This document shows, piece after piece, positions 11,691 through 25,757 of a stretch of 64,000 bases of DNA (position 1 is its first letter; each line of letters opens with the position of its first letter). Source of the stretch: Parasponia andersonii (lineage: Eukaryota > Streptophyta > Magnoliopsida > Rosales > Cannabaceae); NCBI GenBank assembly GCA_002914805.1, contig JXTB01000005.1, forward strand, positions 1,628,940 to 1,692,939, written 5' to 3'. The notes under the pieces are model-generated. The model was not told the DNA's origin. It worked only from the letters and a program-made list of their open reading frames with translations, and did not search any database. Made by a program: the position numbers and the translations under genes.

Positions 11691-14600
11691 GCATTAAAAT
11701 AATGTATGTTGATAACTTAGTCAAATAGTAATTTTTCGGTAAAATGAATTTTTTATGCTTCTCAGAGCCAAATTTATTGTATGTTTAATATGTCAAATAT
11801 TTTTAATTTAATATTTAGGAATCATTCATAGCATTTTATTTGTCGGTCCCAGGTAAGCACTGGGTGGTAGCTATTGTACTGAATTACATTTAATTACACC
11901 AAGTTAGTTTAGATTTAGCTTAATTGCATAATTTCATCTTTGTGACGTTAATAATTAGGTATTGATACTATGTTTACATTATTAATTAGAGTCTAATTGA
12001 CTTATTTTCATGTTTAATGATTGGTTATTGGATTAAGTTCCACTAGATTACAATAAGATTGGCTATATGAGATTATAGTTCAAAGTATGACTAGTTTTCA
12101 TCTTTTAAGCTAGGTTTCACTATTTTAGTCTACATGTGAGTGTATGGGATTGACCAACAATGTGGTGAGTATGCTAAGGATGTTTTAGAGCTGAACACAT
12201 GGAAAGTATGGTGCAAAATTACTGGAAATTCCTAAAAATAAATTTCGAAAGACAATTTTACTGAAAATGATTTTCGCAGTTTTGTAAACAAATCAAAAAT
12301 ATAGCAGAATAGGTATTTTAAATTTTTTTTTGAAACTTTACAAAACAAAAATGTAGGACGTTGATCTAACATAAATCAATTCATGGATCTTGGTTTAGAT
12401 AAAACTTGGAAGTGCTTCACAACCATTGAGCCTTCCCATCTATTCTCTAGAGCCCATTGAATGATCTAGTATGTGGGCACCTTCTTAATTCCCAACGAGA
12501 GAAGAGCGAACAATCTAGAAGACGATCTTTCTTCTCCTTGAGTGCACTTAACCTACGATTAAGGTAATCTTACAATAGTACTAGATTAGTCAAAGATAGA
12601 ATATTGACTTATAGCACTTAACCTCAAATTCTATTTTCACTTGGTCTAGTTCAATGCACTTATAACTTTCTTATAACGCACTAGTATTTCTATCTGAAAT
12701 CAGACACTTCGATAATTGGAAACTTCATCAATCCCATTGAAATAGACAATACTACATTTTATGACAAAATAAAGTATTCCATATTTATTTACAGAATGTG
12801 AACTTTTAATTTAGATATAATGAAATAAATAATTTAGTCTCTCACATGTGAACACTTTACACAAACAATTATTTATTACTCATTATTAGTCATAGAAACT
12901 TTTAGACGTTTGCATAATAGAAAACATAAATACCGCATGTATATTATTGGGATATAATATAGAATTTATTAATAACAAATAGATAACACTTAAATCCAAT
13001 AAACATTGTTTAAAATTCCAAACAAAGAAATTGCTTTCTAGGGCATATTCCTAACAGAATTTCCCAAAATACCTCTTAGAATTTAAGTTATGTCATTTTT
13101 TAGTCATTAAGTATCACTTTTGGACCAAATCTGGTCATTTTCTTTTCTCTTTCTCTCCAGCCACGACCTGAAGCTCCCTAGTCTTTGCTAGACTCCTCTA
13201 AACTTACTTTAGCCATATCTAAGAGTTTCTAAGTAGTAGAACTTAATTTGGAGCTTTAGAATACAAGATAGGTCTAAACTAGTCAAGGTAGTTCTGTTAA
13301 TCATTCTTCCTAAGTTTTGTTTTCTAATTTCAATTCATCACCTACTTTCACTTAAATAATGGTTCCTCTAGGTTCTCTTGAGTCATAAAATCAGTTTCAA
13401 AGCCTTGAGAATCAATTTAGTGGAGGTAGAAGGTAAGAACTTTAGTAAAAACTTAAACTAGTCAAGGTGAGCTCTATATAAGATTTTAAATTTGTAGTTA
13501 ATTTTTTTTATTTTAGATCTTAAAATAAAGATATTATTTGATGAATAATGATTCTAGAAACCCTTATATATTGTTAGAAACATTAAATTTAAGTAGAAAA
13601 TTAAAATTAGATCTAAAGCCCCAAAGTTTGCTATTTATGGAGTTAAGTGTTTTCATATATAGTAGTTTAAGTTTCTATATTTATAATCTAATTTCTTAAA
13701 ATTATAATGCATATTTGTTTGATCCCACTTTGTAAATATATTTGTTTTGTTGCTGATTGTGACAATAGAAAAGTACAAAAGTGACTCTAAATTTTGTCTA
13801 AACCAAATGGAATTCAAATGCACCTAGGATATTCTAAATGATCCTCTTTGAGATGTATATATGAGAATTAGATTGTAAAATATTATTGCAGGTTTAAAAT
13901 CATAATTTTAATCACATGGGATTGTCCTAAAAATAAGGAGATACTGTCCAAATATTTTTAAAACCAAATGGTACCATTTAGAAGCAAATGGACTAGTTTT
14001 TATGAAAGTGTGTACCATTTTAGTTCATTTTGTGATTAGATTTCTTGATTTTGTGAAAATTGTGATTTCAATCTTGATTGTTTTCTTTAAACATTTTACA
14101 TTATAGTGATTATTTTAGTAATAAAATTGATATCAGATCTTCCATACACCTTATCACAAAGGATACTGACCATTTTCACTATTCTGTTAGATGCAAGATA
14201 AGTAAAGACTTATTTTAACTGCATCACAAGAACAATAGTAGATACAAATATTTTCCTACATGATTGTGTGTATTATATCAATTATATATTGTTCCTATAA
14301 TTGTTGTACGTTCATGAAAAGCATAAGCATGACATGATCATTTAAGTATGATTTTCAAATAAGTGAAGTTTTCCACACATTGGATTTAAAGTAGTACTAT
14401 TGTATTGATTTTTACGAGATATATTTTAAGTATATTATTTGGTCTATATGCATTGGGTAGGTATAGTTTGCACAAGTATCCTTCCCGCATAAGTGAGCAC
14501 GGCTTACCGATTGCTAGAACTGAGTATTATACTATAAGATTTATTAGGTGCATTACCTAGTTAGTTTATGTTGAGTAGGTATAGTTTGCATTAGCTATTT

Positions 14601-14960
14601 GTTTCTTTCTTGTATAGGTGGGCATAGCCTACCGACTGTTGTGACTTTGTAGTGTTTTCAAGGGCCTTATAAAGAAACATTTTCTAGAAAAAGTGTATCA
14701 AAATGAAAAGTTATGAATGAAATAATATAATGAGAATTTGAATGAAATTTATGCATGAAACATATTTATGAGCATGCATGATTTTTACTTATTGAGTATT
14801 AGCTCATTTAGCTCTAATGATACAGGTGAGGAGATATATGATACATAGAATTGTTAGTTGGCTAACACACTTTCTTATTGATATAATCATATAGATATAG
14901 ACGAGCTTGACTTGTGGGTAATATCTTTGTCTTTTAATATTTTAATGTGCCATAAATATT
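11690..14960 (+). mobile_element. Large LTR-like repeat (Ty3/gypsy type), split by another LTR at about 12195-13056
   Basis: 11690-12175 has a diverged direct copy at 17500-17975. About 13290-14330 has a diverged inverted copy at 16310-17505. Near the 3' side a TACTTATTGAGTATTAGCTCATTTAGCTC block (about 14788-14816) followed by ATACAGGTGAGGAG resembles the LTR end region of Ty3/gypsy Tekay/Del-type elements. Earlier, two related GTAGGTATAGTTTGCA...GCATAGCCTACCGA blocks (14457-14512 and 14575-14635) form an internal repeat. No protein domain is readable, so the family assignment is inferred. Confidence 0.45.
12195..13056 (-). mobile_element. Ty1/copia-type LTR, related to the solo LTR at 39718-41368
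   Basis: The right end, read on the minus strand, starts TGTTAGGAATATGCCCTAGA, a typical plant copia LTR terminus. Long blocks (for example ATAACTTTCTTATAACGCACTAGTATTTCTAT and AATTTATTAATAACAAATAGATA) align in the same orientation with 40900-41330. The left boundary is approximate and I could not find an exact target duplication. It interrupts the gypsy-like repeat around it. Confidence 0.6.
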
Positions 14961-16309
14961 ACTACTGATGACAAGATAAACTGATACTTTTTGGTTGTAT
15001 ATTTTGTAAAGAAATTTTTACGAAGTAATGCTACGCAGTTGTTTTTTTTTTTTTTTTTTACAGCTTGAAAAGTTTAAATTGGCTTAAATTTTTCTTTGAA
15101 CAAAACTAAAGTTATAGCTTATAAAAGAGTAAGAATAATATTCTCTAGTTTAACCTACATAGTCATATAGTTGAGCTAAGAGTTTTACTAGCACCTACCA
15201 AATCTTCTCTATAAAATGATGCTAGTGATGTACTAAATTAAGTATTTAAATTAATAGTAGTTGAATAATAATGAAACTATATTTTTGGGAAGTAGCGAGA
15301 GAGAGTAAATGAAGTGAAGAGAAAAGACAAAGAGACAAATAAGGTTTTAGGGAATTGTGATGACTTATCTTTTTCAGGTTAATATAGAATTATTTGTAGT
15401 GGCTTTGTGGTTCCCAAAATGCTAGGGTTGATGTTCACTTGCCGCTTGTACGAGCAAGAGCCAATGATTGGACCAGGTGTTAGCTTCTCTGCGACTTACA
15501 CTGTCTTTGATATATTGAGGTAATAAGGCTATTTATATTACTTGTTCGGATATTTGCACTCTAAAATAGTTGATCGATGTGCCCGACTAACCATTGCTGG
15601 TCTTCCATAATGGGCGTTCAGCCAGTCTGTATAGGTTATAAAATCTGAATAAGGATTTGATTTAGTCTCCTATTCAAAAATCTGGCTTTTTTGTCATTTT
15701 GACCATATTGTCCATCTTTTAAGAATTGCTCAGTTTGTTTATATAGTTTGAAATACTTGATGAAGACCTAGACATCTAGCTACAAGACTTGGTTGGCTTG
15801 CTATGTATCCAACCAAGATCTTTGACTTTTAGAGACTGCTCTCCTTATATATAATCAGTCTGCTTATTCTCCTATGATTTGTTCGGCTTGTAATGAGTTT
15901 AGCGTCGTTTTAGGTATTGCCTAGAGACCACATGCCATCTTTGAATAAATTAGGGGGAAACACCCCCAACAATATGCATTTTAAGGGAGAAAAAAGAAAA
16001 AAAATCCTAGATAATATTATATCAATAAATAAAAGTGTCTCATTCCATAAAAATGAATAAATAAATACATAAAAGAAATGTTTTTAATATTTTGCCATAA
16101 ACATCAATTATAATATTATTTCAAGAAAGAACAACTGTCACAAAAAGATATTATATTTCAATATTCCACAAGTCCTACTTCAACGGGAGAGTCTACATCA
16201 ACAGACTTACCAACCTAACTCTGATAGACTAGAAATTGCCAATAAAACTTATTTTTTTAAATTGGTACAATGATACTTATTTTTAAATACTCTGTAATAA
16301 AATTCTCAA
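14961..16309. other. Intergenic DNA with possible LTR-like segment, no gene
   Basis: 15400-15970 is less AT-rich and ends in a C-rich ACACCCCCAACA-type segment (about 15960-15972) reminiscent of an LTR end. No partner copy was found in the window, so it is left unassigned. Confidence 0.3.
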
Positions 16310-17505
16310 TTTGCATGCAAGATATGTCATACACATACTATTTCATAACTTTCAAGAATAAGTAAGTTTTATATAATGATATTTCCCATGTAATTCTTGT
16401 GATATAGTTGTAAATCTTTACTTACCTTATGTCCTGAATAGAAATTGAAAGTAGAATAGGTCAATATCCTCTAGAGATTAGTGTGCTAATCACCTGTCAT
16501 GAATTACAGTTATTCAAAATAAATTGAAAGTAGAATAGATCAATATCCTCTAGAGATTGGTGTGCTAATCACCTGTCATGAATTACAGTTATTCAAAATG
16601 CGTATTTTGCCAAAAGAATACATCAAAATACTTGAATAAGACCGAAATCAAAACTTTCACCAATTTAAGAAACTAGATCTTAAAATGACTCATAAGTATA
16701 TAAATCACTTATGGTACTTAGTAGCTAATAACTAGCATTGAAAACTGTTCAAAAGTACTAAAATATGAATACTAGTTCATTAGCACAAAATGATCTAAAA
16801 TAACACATAATTTTGTGAAAACTAATCTAACTGCTTCTAAATGATGTCATTTCAATTTTAAAAAATATTTGGATAGCACCTCTCCTAAGTTTAGGACATT
16901 TCCTTATCTTTTGAATCATAGTTTAAGACTTATAATAAAATAAACAAGTCAATTCCTACATATACACGTCAAAGAGGATCATTTAGAACAACCTAAGTGC
17001 ACTCGAATTCTTTTTTATTTTAAACAAAGTTTAAAATAACTTTTACTTATATGCCATCACAACCAGCCACTAAACTAGTGTGATAAATAATAGGTTCAAT
17101 AAAATATGCACTCTAAACTTAAGAAATCAGATTACAACTATAAAAAAACTTAATTTACTACATATGAAAACACTTAACTATATAAATAACAAATTTTGAG
17201 ATTTTAGGTCTAAATTTAATCTTCTACTTAAATTTTATACTTCCAGTAATATATAAAGTTCCCCACGACCATTATTCATTAAATAATAGCTTTAGTTAAA
17301 GAGCTGTGATAAGAAAAATCAACTAACAACTTAAAATTTCAATTAGGCCTCACTTTGACTAGTTTAAGCTTTTGTTGAAATTGTTGTATTCTACCTCAAC
17401 ATAACTAATTCCTAAAACTTAGAATATGATTTTAAGACTCAAGAGAACCTAGAGAAATCATTATTTAAGTGATGACAAGTGGAAAATTGAAGTTAAAGAA
17501 CATGT
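16310..17505 (-). repeat. Inverted, diverged copy of about 13290-14330
   Basis: The reverse complement contains CTTAAATAATG.TT.CTCTAGGTTCTCTTGAGTC (compare 13350-13385), AAGAGGATCATTT (compare 13838-13850 inverted) and TAAGTAAAGA...TATCACAAGAA (compare 14199-14230). It abuts the direct copy starting at about 17506, forming a minus/plus junction. Confidence 0.6.
16442..16599. repeat. Tandem duplication of 79 bp
   Basis: 16442-16520 and 16521-16599 are adjacent copies differing at about two bases, so the duplication is recent. It lies at the end of the inverted gypsy-like repeat. Confidence 0.95.
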
Positions 17506-17975
17506 ATTAAGATCATGTTTGTTGATAACTTGATCAAATAGTAATTTTTTAGTAAATACAATTTTCACACTTTACGGAGCCAAATTTATTGTGTATTTAA
17601 TACACCAAATAATTTTAATTTAATGTTTAAAACTTATTTATAGTATTTTATTTTTTGACTCTAGGTAAGCACGAGGTGGCATTCACGATATTGATTTGTG
17701 TTTTATTGCACTAAGCCAGCTTAGATTCAGCTTAATTGTTATTTTTGTGAATTCTAATTATTAAGTGCTAGCACTATATTTGCATTATTAATTGGAATCT
17801 AATTGATTTATTTTATGTTTAATGATTGGTTATGAGGCTAGATTTCACTAAATTAAAATAAAATCTGTCACATTGGATTGTAAGTCAAAATATGACTAGT
17901 TTTCACTTTCTAAACTAGGATTCACTAACTTTAGTTACACTTGGTATATAGGAATGATCAACAACGTGATAACTA
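17506..17975 (+). repeat. Direct, diverged copy of 11690-12175
   Basis: Shares TGTTGATAACTT..TCAAATAGTAATTTTT, GAGCCAAATTTATTGT and GGTAAGCAC.....GTGG with 11707-11875. Similarity stops near 17975, where the sequence changes. A truncated LTR-type fragment. Confidence 0.6.
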
Positions 17976-20900
17976 TGCTAAATTATTTATATTTTAAGAA
18001 ATATGAAGTAACCATATTGAATTTGATTTTTTATATTAACAAAACCTTATAAATTAACTACTTTTAAAATTCGTGTTTGACCCCTTTTTTTCCATCCAAA
18101 AAAAAAAAGTGACCATAACCATATCTTCCGAGCTTCGTGCTATTACAAGAATTTTGTTTTCTTACTTTAGTTTTCTTATTTATTTATTTATTTATTTTGT
18201 GAGATCAATTAATTTTTCCTTTTTTTTCTAATGTCTTAACGTTTTCTTTATAAAGAGACAGAGTCTCTTTTCTTATTTAATTTTAAACTATGGCCACCGA
18301 AGGTCTTTTTTTAAAAAAAAAATAAAAGAACGGAGTTGCTTTTCTTATTTAACTTTAAACTACGGCCACCAAATATTTTTTAAAGAATAATTCTAGGGTC
18401 TTAATTATTTTACTAAATTTTTTATACTAATTTAAATGATATTTATTATAATTCAATTAATGTATTAACATTTATCACAAATAAAATTAACATTATTATC
18501 AATTAAATTAAATGATGATAAAATATATAAATTTTTTTAATGAAATAATAACAAATTACTTACGGTTCAATAAGTGATATGCCAAGCACTGTCCATCTGT
18601 TTATTAAATTACTATAACGATTGACAAAATGAATTGATTCAAATAATAAAAACACTCACGTCGAAAATACGTGTGAAAACCTATTAACTTTAATAAAGTG
18701 AAATAGAAAATATATTAAAGTAGAATAGAGAATAGATAATAATAAATATTTTTTTATTTGTAATAAATAAAAATTATTATTTAAGTCTAATTTTTTTTAA
18801 AAAAAATATTTAAGGATCACTTTCTCGACCATTTGGATCACGAAAGTGCATGAATACTCATCCCTAAAGTGATATGAATATGATGTTGGAGTTGACTACT
18901 ATTGCAGACATCACCATCACAGATGCATGTGATTACTAATGCGTTCGTGTCATTTTGGGACCATAAAGTAACATTGCAGACAAAAATGTCCTCATCATTT
19001 GTCACATACAATTTTTTTTTGGTAATAATGTCACATACAATTCAAAAGGGATAAATCATTGACTATAAAATACAGAAAAGACAAATATCATAAATTAGGC
19101 AAAATGTTCTGGCCCAAAAGTTAGGATTTTGGATTGTTGAGTGTGGATACGGATTTTTGATATGTTTGGCCTCTTAAAATTTATTTACAAGTTGGCACAG
19201 TTGAGTTAGCAATTAGATCCTTTTAAGTTTTTAAAATTTCGATAATTAAAGTCCTTTACGTTCGTTGATGCTTAAACTTTTATGAAACTGATGCTTAAAC
19301 TTTTATGAAACTGACTATGTTTAAGTCACGTACAAGGCTTTGGAAGGGTGAAATTGATATTTCATTAATACAAATTAGTTTAGAAGAGAAATAGAAAAAA
19401 TTTAAGAGAAATTTTAAAATTTATTTATTTAAATTTTTTTAATTATTTCATTAATTGTAATTAATTTATAGTTATTTTCCTTTTAATTCCAACTAATGTT
19501 AATAAAATATTATTTTTATCTTTCTTAAAAAAGAAAATATTGATTTTACCCTTTAAGACTCTTACATGTGATTAGAGGTGACAAAATAGGCGGGTTAGGC
19601 CGACTTAGCCCGAAATTTCAAAAATAGAGCTCAACCCGATCTTGGCTTAAATTGAAAAAGAAATTAAAAAATAAGATTATTATTTGTATAATTAGCTAAA
19701 AATATTAGAAAATTAAAAGTAAAATTTATAAAACAATAAATAATATTTTATATTTTTTTCCTATTGATAAAAATTTATAAATAATTAAATAAGCTCAAAA
19801 TATATAAGTTGAATAGTTGATAAAAAAAATTAAAACAAAAATCTTAAGAAAATTATTTAGAATTTGATTGAAATTTGAAAGTGTGAAAAAAAAAAGGTAA
19901 GGGAATGCATATTTATAAGTATTGAAAAAAGTTTTATATTATAAGTATTGGTATAATATATGTTAAATGGATTCACTAATTATACTGATAATAGGTTTCA
20001 TAGAAAATTATGACATTTAGTCTAAAAATACAATATTAAGCATTTAGTGGAATGTCCCTAATATTAATAGTATTTAGATAAATATTATGCAAGAGTTTAT
20101 TATGATATATATCTAAGACTATTAGAACTTAGGCTATTTATATCTATTAGGTCATTCTTCTAGCTTGCATAATAGTTTCATCCCAACAAATTTATTAATT
20201 TAGCCCAGGCCACTATGATCTATTACACACTCTTATATAAAAAGGAAATGTTCATATTAGCCAAGTCAACACAAGCAATAACCTGATACACAAAATACCA
20301 TTATTCTATATATGGTACAAAGAGAGGAATTTGATCATAGCAAGGTCTTCCTATTCATTTCTCATTAGGATTCGAGGAAGGAACTTATGCACAGGGATTG
20401 CTTGGAGACTCTAAAGAATAAAATAAAAGACCTAAGGGTTGTGGAGCTCATTATCTTGAAGATGGATTCTATGTATCTCTCGTAAACTAATAAATTGATA
20501 TATATTAGCATCTAGGTCATTATATGTATATTGATTGTAAAGGTATATTTCATGTAAAAATTTTGATATATATTCTACTATATAAATGTTAGAGGTAATT
20601 CCATTATATGTGTAAAAACTAATATGAATTGTTAAAAAAGTAATAATAATAATTTAGGGACTATTTTGCCAATTGCAAATAACATATGAGCCAAACATGA
20701 TAGAACCTTTATAGATGGTTTATCCTACCTAGTGTTCCACTTTTTTGATACCATTATGTTATTTGTTATAATTGAATTTGTGAATTAAAATTTACTACTA
20801 ATAGATTTAACAAATAATAGGCCATATAAGTATTAAAACTGTGGGAAAATAGTTGAGATGCCTAACATTATCTATTAATTATTATCTTTTAAAAGAAATT

Positions 20901-23900
20901 CCAAATTTTTTTTTTATGGGAAAGGAATAAGATGTTATTAAATTAAGTTGCATGCATCTTGTTTTTTTTTTTTTTCTTCCAGAAAATCTTAAACTATGGA
21001 AAGTCAACTTGTGCAGACTACTTCTTTAGACTAATCCTTCATTCCGAGGACTATATATACTTCATTTCAATTCAAGACTTCTTATGTGTTTCCAGTATAA
21101 TCTATTTTTCAAAATTTATCATATAATACAATAACTAATACTTTAGTATTATGCATTAACTTTTTTCTTTTCTTTCTCGTATTGGAGAACAAATAGATAA
21201 ATAAATATAAGATTGCGTATTTCAATATCATACAAGTTCTTGCCAAACCTTATCCGTAAATTTTTTTTTAAATCTCTTTGACCTTTTCGAATTTATCTCT
21301 CTGTTTGTTAGTTTAATGAAGCTATGCAAAATACAATACAAATCTAAGGTACGTAGGCTTGAATTGAATATATACTTTTATATAGTTGTCCAGTAGAATA
21401 AAATGACAAAAAAAAAAAAACCCATGTTGATTCAATATAAAATTTGTGAAATAACTATGCACCATTGAAAAATGTTCATAGGCCACAGAGAATGACAACA
21501 CATGCATTGAATGTTCCCAAAATATAACATTTTTTTTTGTTATTTATTTATTTATTTATTATTACTGGGAATAAGGAGATGGAGAGATTTAAACCTTAAA
21601 ACTTATTGAAGATAAAATGTAATTACCAAAATAGCTAAGCTTATAGGCTGCAACCACCCAAGTGTCTTATGGAATAATAACAGAGGAAATGGAGAAATAA
21701 TAAACAAACTTGGAAATATTAAAAAAATGGAAAAAAGAGGGAAATGCTAAAAAATACTCTCATTGGCACTCTCTTAATTTTACTATTTAAATTTTATTAT
21801 GCTTTGCTACATTATTAAAAAGATAATGTCTGAGGAATCATCTTTGGTCCCTAACATATGTGATATGTGATTTATCACTACTTAATTAGTATGGTAAGTT
21901 TTAACATACTAATTAGCTAGTGACAAATTATATGCCATATATATTGGTATAAAAGTTGAGATATATAGTATTATCTTTATAAAAATCTTAAATTGGATAG
22001 CAAAATACACATATTAAGCATTGAGATGGGAGAGTGCCGAAAAAAAAGAAAAAAAAGTGCTTTCTGACACTTTTTTGATTTTTCAATCAGGAATTAGTAT
22101 GAACCACCTATTAAATGATTTTTTGGTCACTTTGATCACATGACGATGGATGACTAGTCATACAACAAGCATGTGATGGATAACTAGTCATACAACAAGC
22201 AATCGCAAATGTGATTTTTGGTTTTTTGTCAACCACCCAAATATAATAAACATTTTCTTTTAAAGAAAATGTCAAGTCCAAAAATTTTTAATTAATCGCT
22301 CATATAACCTTATGAGATATGATTTGTCCGGAGTATGCTCAATTGGCTTAAGTTGAGTTCAAAAACTAAAAACAAAAAAAAAATTTCAGAGACTTTTATG
22401 TTATGAAATAATCAAATATTAGTAACTACTTGTCGATCTTTAAAAAAGATGTTATCAATTTTGAATTCTTTAAGAAAGCATGTTATGAAAAAATAAATAA
22501 TTATAAATTCTTTACAAAATGAAAAATTTTTATTTAATAAAAAATTGAGAATTTCAAAACTACTTCAAATTCGACCTTGGTCAAAAGTTTTCAAAAAAAA
22601 AATAAAAAAAGACAAAGTAAAAAAAGTGCAATCAGGGAAGTTGGTGACTGATCATATTTGATCTTGGCAAAAAAATTTAGACCCCATTCAAACAGAGGCA
22701 TCATCGGGATCAATATCTGAATTGATGAAATACTGTATGTGGTAACCATGAGAGAAATACGTATTTTAAGATTCGTTAGGGAATATGATATTTATATAAT
22801 TTTAAATATGACATATCAATGAGAATTAGTTTTGAAAATATTTATAAATGAGTCTTGTTGCACAATTTTACAAGCGTATAAGTTCTAAAAAGTAATAAAG
22901 TATGTATAAGGAGAGTGTTGATTGAACGAAAATTGCGTAAAATTAATTGAATATCAAAATTATTAACTCTAAGATTATTTGAAAATACAAAGATAAAGTT
23001 TGCAAAAATAACAAAAATAAAAATAAGTGAGAAAATAACTAACAAAGATCAAAGACACAAAATCTGGATATTTTGATTTCATCATAGCCAAGCCCACACA
23101 AATTTCCTAATTAAGTTAAATAGTAATATTTTCAATTATTGATAGCGGAATTTATTTATGTATTACTAATCTCTTTAAAGCATTAGCAAATTAGTCTAAA
23201 AAGTTTTTTCCTAGAGTTATGTGAGGATTCCCTAATTTTTAAAAAGTACTAAGTTCTGAAATTTCTATCACACTACCCTAGTCTTTGAATATTTCCATTT
23301 TATGGTCTCTTATCATATACCAAGTAGTTCAAAATAAATTATAATTTTTCAGTTTCAATTAATTCTAACATCATGCAAATGATGATAAAGCATTAAACAA
23401 AGCAATGAATAATCAACAATAATAAAAATAAACATCGATTAATTAAACAAGAAAAATTATAAGCTCATGGTTAGGTTTCATCTCATCCCTAGAAAAACAA
23501 AATCAAGATCAAAACAAAAGAAAGTGACATATTTATAGAGTTAATAAAAAAGTATCTTTATCAACAACTAATTTAAAATAGAAAAAAAATAGATAAAGAA
23601 AGCTCATAAATGATGGCAGAAGTCCTTTTAGAGACCATCTCCTTCTTTAGCTCCACTCTTCTTTAGATTTGACCACCCTCTAGCTTCAAAAATTGCCTTT
23701 TTTTTTTTAGTGCTCTTTGCTCTAGGATTTTTTTAATGGAATTGCCTCCTAAGAGTTTTAAAAGGGGCTCTCTAAAAAAACTAATTACTAAGTATAGAAG
23801 CTAAAACTAAAATCCTCACAAAAAACTAAAATTTAATATATATATATATATATTAATGTATATTCATTAATATATAAATAGGGAAACTATACTGCCTGCC

Positions 23901-24632
23901 CCTTTCTGGTATCCAATGTTAATAAATAACCCTTTTCTGGTTTGGTTAATATTTATGCCTTTTTTTAAAAATAAAATTTTGTTATTCCATTTCTGCCTAT
24001 CATATTAGTCTTTCCTGGAGCACTTTGCGCTCTCCATAAATAATTCTATGGCTACTTTTGCTCGAAAATTTCTCATAATAAATTAAAGATTGATAGCCAA
24101 GTCTTCATTTTAGAAACTTTTTTTTTTTTTCCAAATACACCTCAAATTGAACTCCTTTATCGAACTAAACTCGATCTTTGCTCCCTAAAACTGCCTCACC
24201 ATCCTCAAAATTAAACACGTTGTGGGGAGCGAGATGAATGATAGCAAATCAGGTCGGATCTTTAGGATGTCGACCTCGTGCTCGTTATCTTTGATTCATG
24301 AGAGACAAACAAGGGTGAGCCACTTTGCCAATCGTTTCTGGTCCTCCAAACCCAAAAGCTGGATGAGAAATGTTTAGATTTATATTCGGGTCTGGATTCG
24401 GATCAGGGAGTTGAATCTGTAGTAGTTGGTTGATCTACGCGCCTTTTTCCCGTGTCGAAATCAGAAAAAATATTGGGATTTGAATATTGATTCTAGGAAC
24501 TCGCCCGTACCTCCAAGCTATTTCATCAATAAGAAAGTAAGCTACTTAATTAAAAGAAGAACTTTTAATTTTATTCTTCTTGTAATAATTTATGGGTTAA
24601 CGTTTTACTTTTCATATATATATATATATATA
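17976..24632. other. AT-rich gene-poor stretch, no gene recognised
   Basis: No frame in this 6.6 kb resembles a known protein. Small features: a 24-bp tandem repeat (about 19268-19315), a 30-bp tandem repeat (about 22143-22200), and a CGGGTTAGGCCGACTTAGCCCG palindromic patch (about 19590-19611) like the end of a non-autonomous DNA element. 24180-24540 is less AT-rich than its surroundings and could be a gene relic, but shows no recognisable frame. Confidence 0.4.
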
Positions 24633-24873
24633 GGTTGCCAATCCAATAGGTATTTTTTTATTTTACCTATCGGTAGGTATTTTTTTTTAGTCGTTGGATC
24701 ACCATCTAATGATGATCCAATGGTTATAATGAAGTATATAAAAATATGTGTATCATTAATGTTCTTTTTCTTTCTCATTTTTTACGATAAAAAAATATGC
24801 ATGTTAAATTTTCATTGGCCAAATTGATACCTATGGATAGGTAAAAAAAAAAAAATACCTACTGGATTGGTGC
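24633..24873 (+). mobile_element. MITE (241 bp) inserted in (TA)n, copy 1
   Basis: Begins GGTTGCCAATCCAATAGG and ends CCTACTGGATTGGTGC, so the termini are inverted repeats (core CCAATCCA.TAGGTATTTTTTT). (TA)n lies on both sides. An inner palindrome (CCATCTAATGATGATCC) sits in the left arm. The 244-bp copy at 35790-36033 is in the opposite orientation. No coding capacity; presumably mobilised by a transposase elsewhere. Confidence 0.85.
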
Positions 24874-24885
24874 ATATATATATAT

Positions 24886-25757
24886 TGTTAGTTCAAGATC
24901 AGCTAATCCACTGAGATGGTAAATTGGATTTTAAAAATTATAATGAATTGGATTTTAAAATTTTTTGCAAACTTTTGAAGATGAACAAGTGAGTTATATA
25001 AGTAATGATAATATCAAATAAAAATAGTTAAATAACATAAACAAGCTTAAGACAAATAAATTAAAGAGATATGAATAGAGAAATGAAAATATTATTTAAT
25101 GTAGTTCAATAAACACTGTAATTTGTATATGTCTTTGGCTCTTAGGAACACATTTCGAGCTTTTCACTGTTGGATCAGGAGACTGGGCATACTCACACTT
25201 TTAGAATAGCATTGAATCCAATTCTATCACGCTTAATTCGGATTGTTTAGACTCCAGTGTCAATCTTACCTAAACCGGATTGTTTATGAATCTAGTGTCA
25301 ACATCATCTTATAATTATAATTTAGTTTTTAATGAATCACTCAACTAGAATCTCTTTCTAATGAAGATAATTGATACAAAGTAAACTTAAGGAGAATAAA
25401 TATGAACACAAGATATGATCTAGTTTGACTTAAGTGATTTTTGTGAAAAAAGTAGATTTGAAAATTTGAATCACAAAAATTAATTTGACCAATTTGAATA
25501 TATGATATGAGTAATGTAAAAATATCCAAAAGTTGTTACAAGTCTTAGAAAACTTCTATTTATAGACTTGAACAAAAATTAGCCATTTTAAATCGTTTGA
25601 CAGACAATTTGTCATTTTCGGTAAACTGAAAATACTAGTCGTTGATAGTATGATTCTAATAGTTGAATTTAAAAAACTGTTAAAAATTGACAGAAAATCG
25701 ATAGACCGAAAACTGGGATTCGGCCTATCAAAAATACTAGAGAGCATATTTCAATTT
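24886..25757 (-). mobile_element. 5'-truncated LTR of a SIRE/Maximus-like Ty1/copia element
   Basis: The low-coordinate end TGTTAGTTCAAGATCAGC corresponds, inverted, to the LTR end at 32700-32722. It shares long blocks with 33699-34850 in the same orientation (CTCAACTAGAATCTCT.TCTAATGAAG, ATATGATCTAGTTTGAC) and with 31414-32722 inverted. The first roughly 430 bp of the LTR are missing: the sequence joins straight to RNase H coding DNA at about 25757. Confidence 0.75.

Noticed and set aside
24426-24827. 133-codon plus-strand frame
   Set aside because: Its second half translates the MITE at 24633-24873; the first half shows no conserved motif.
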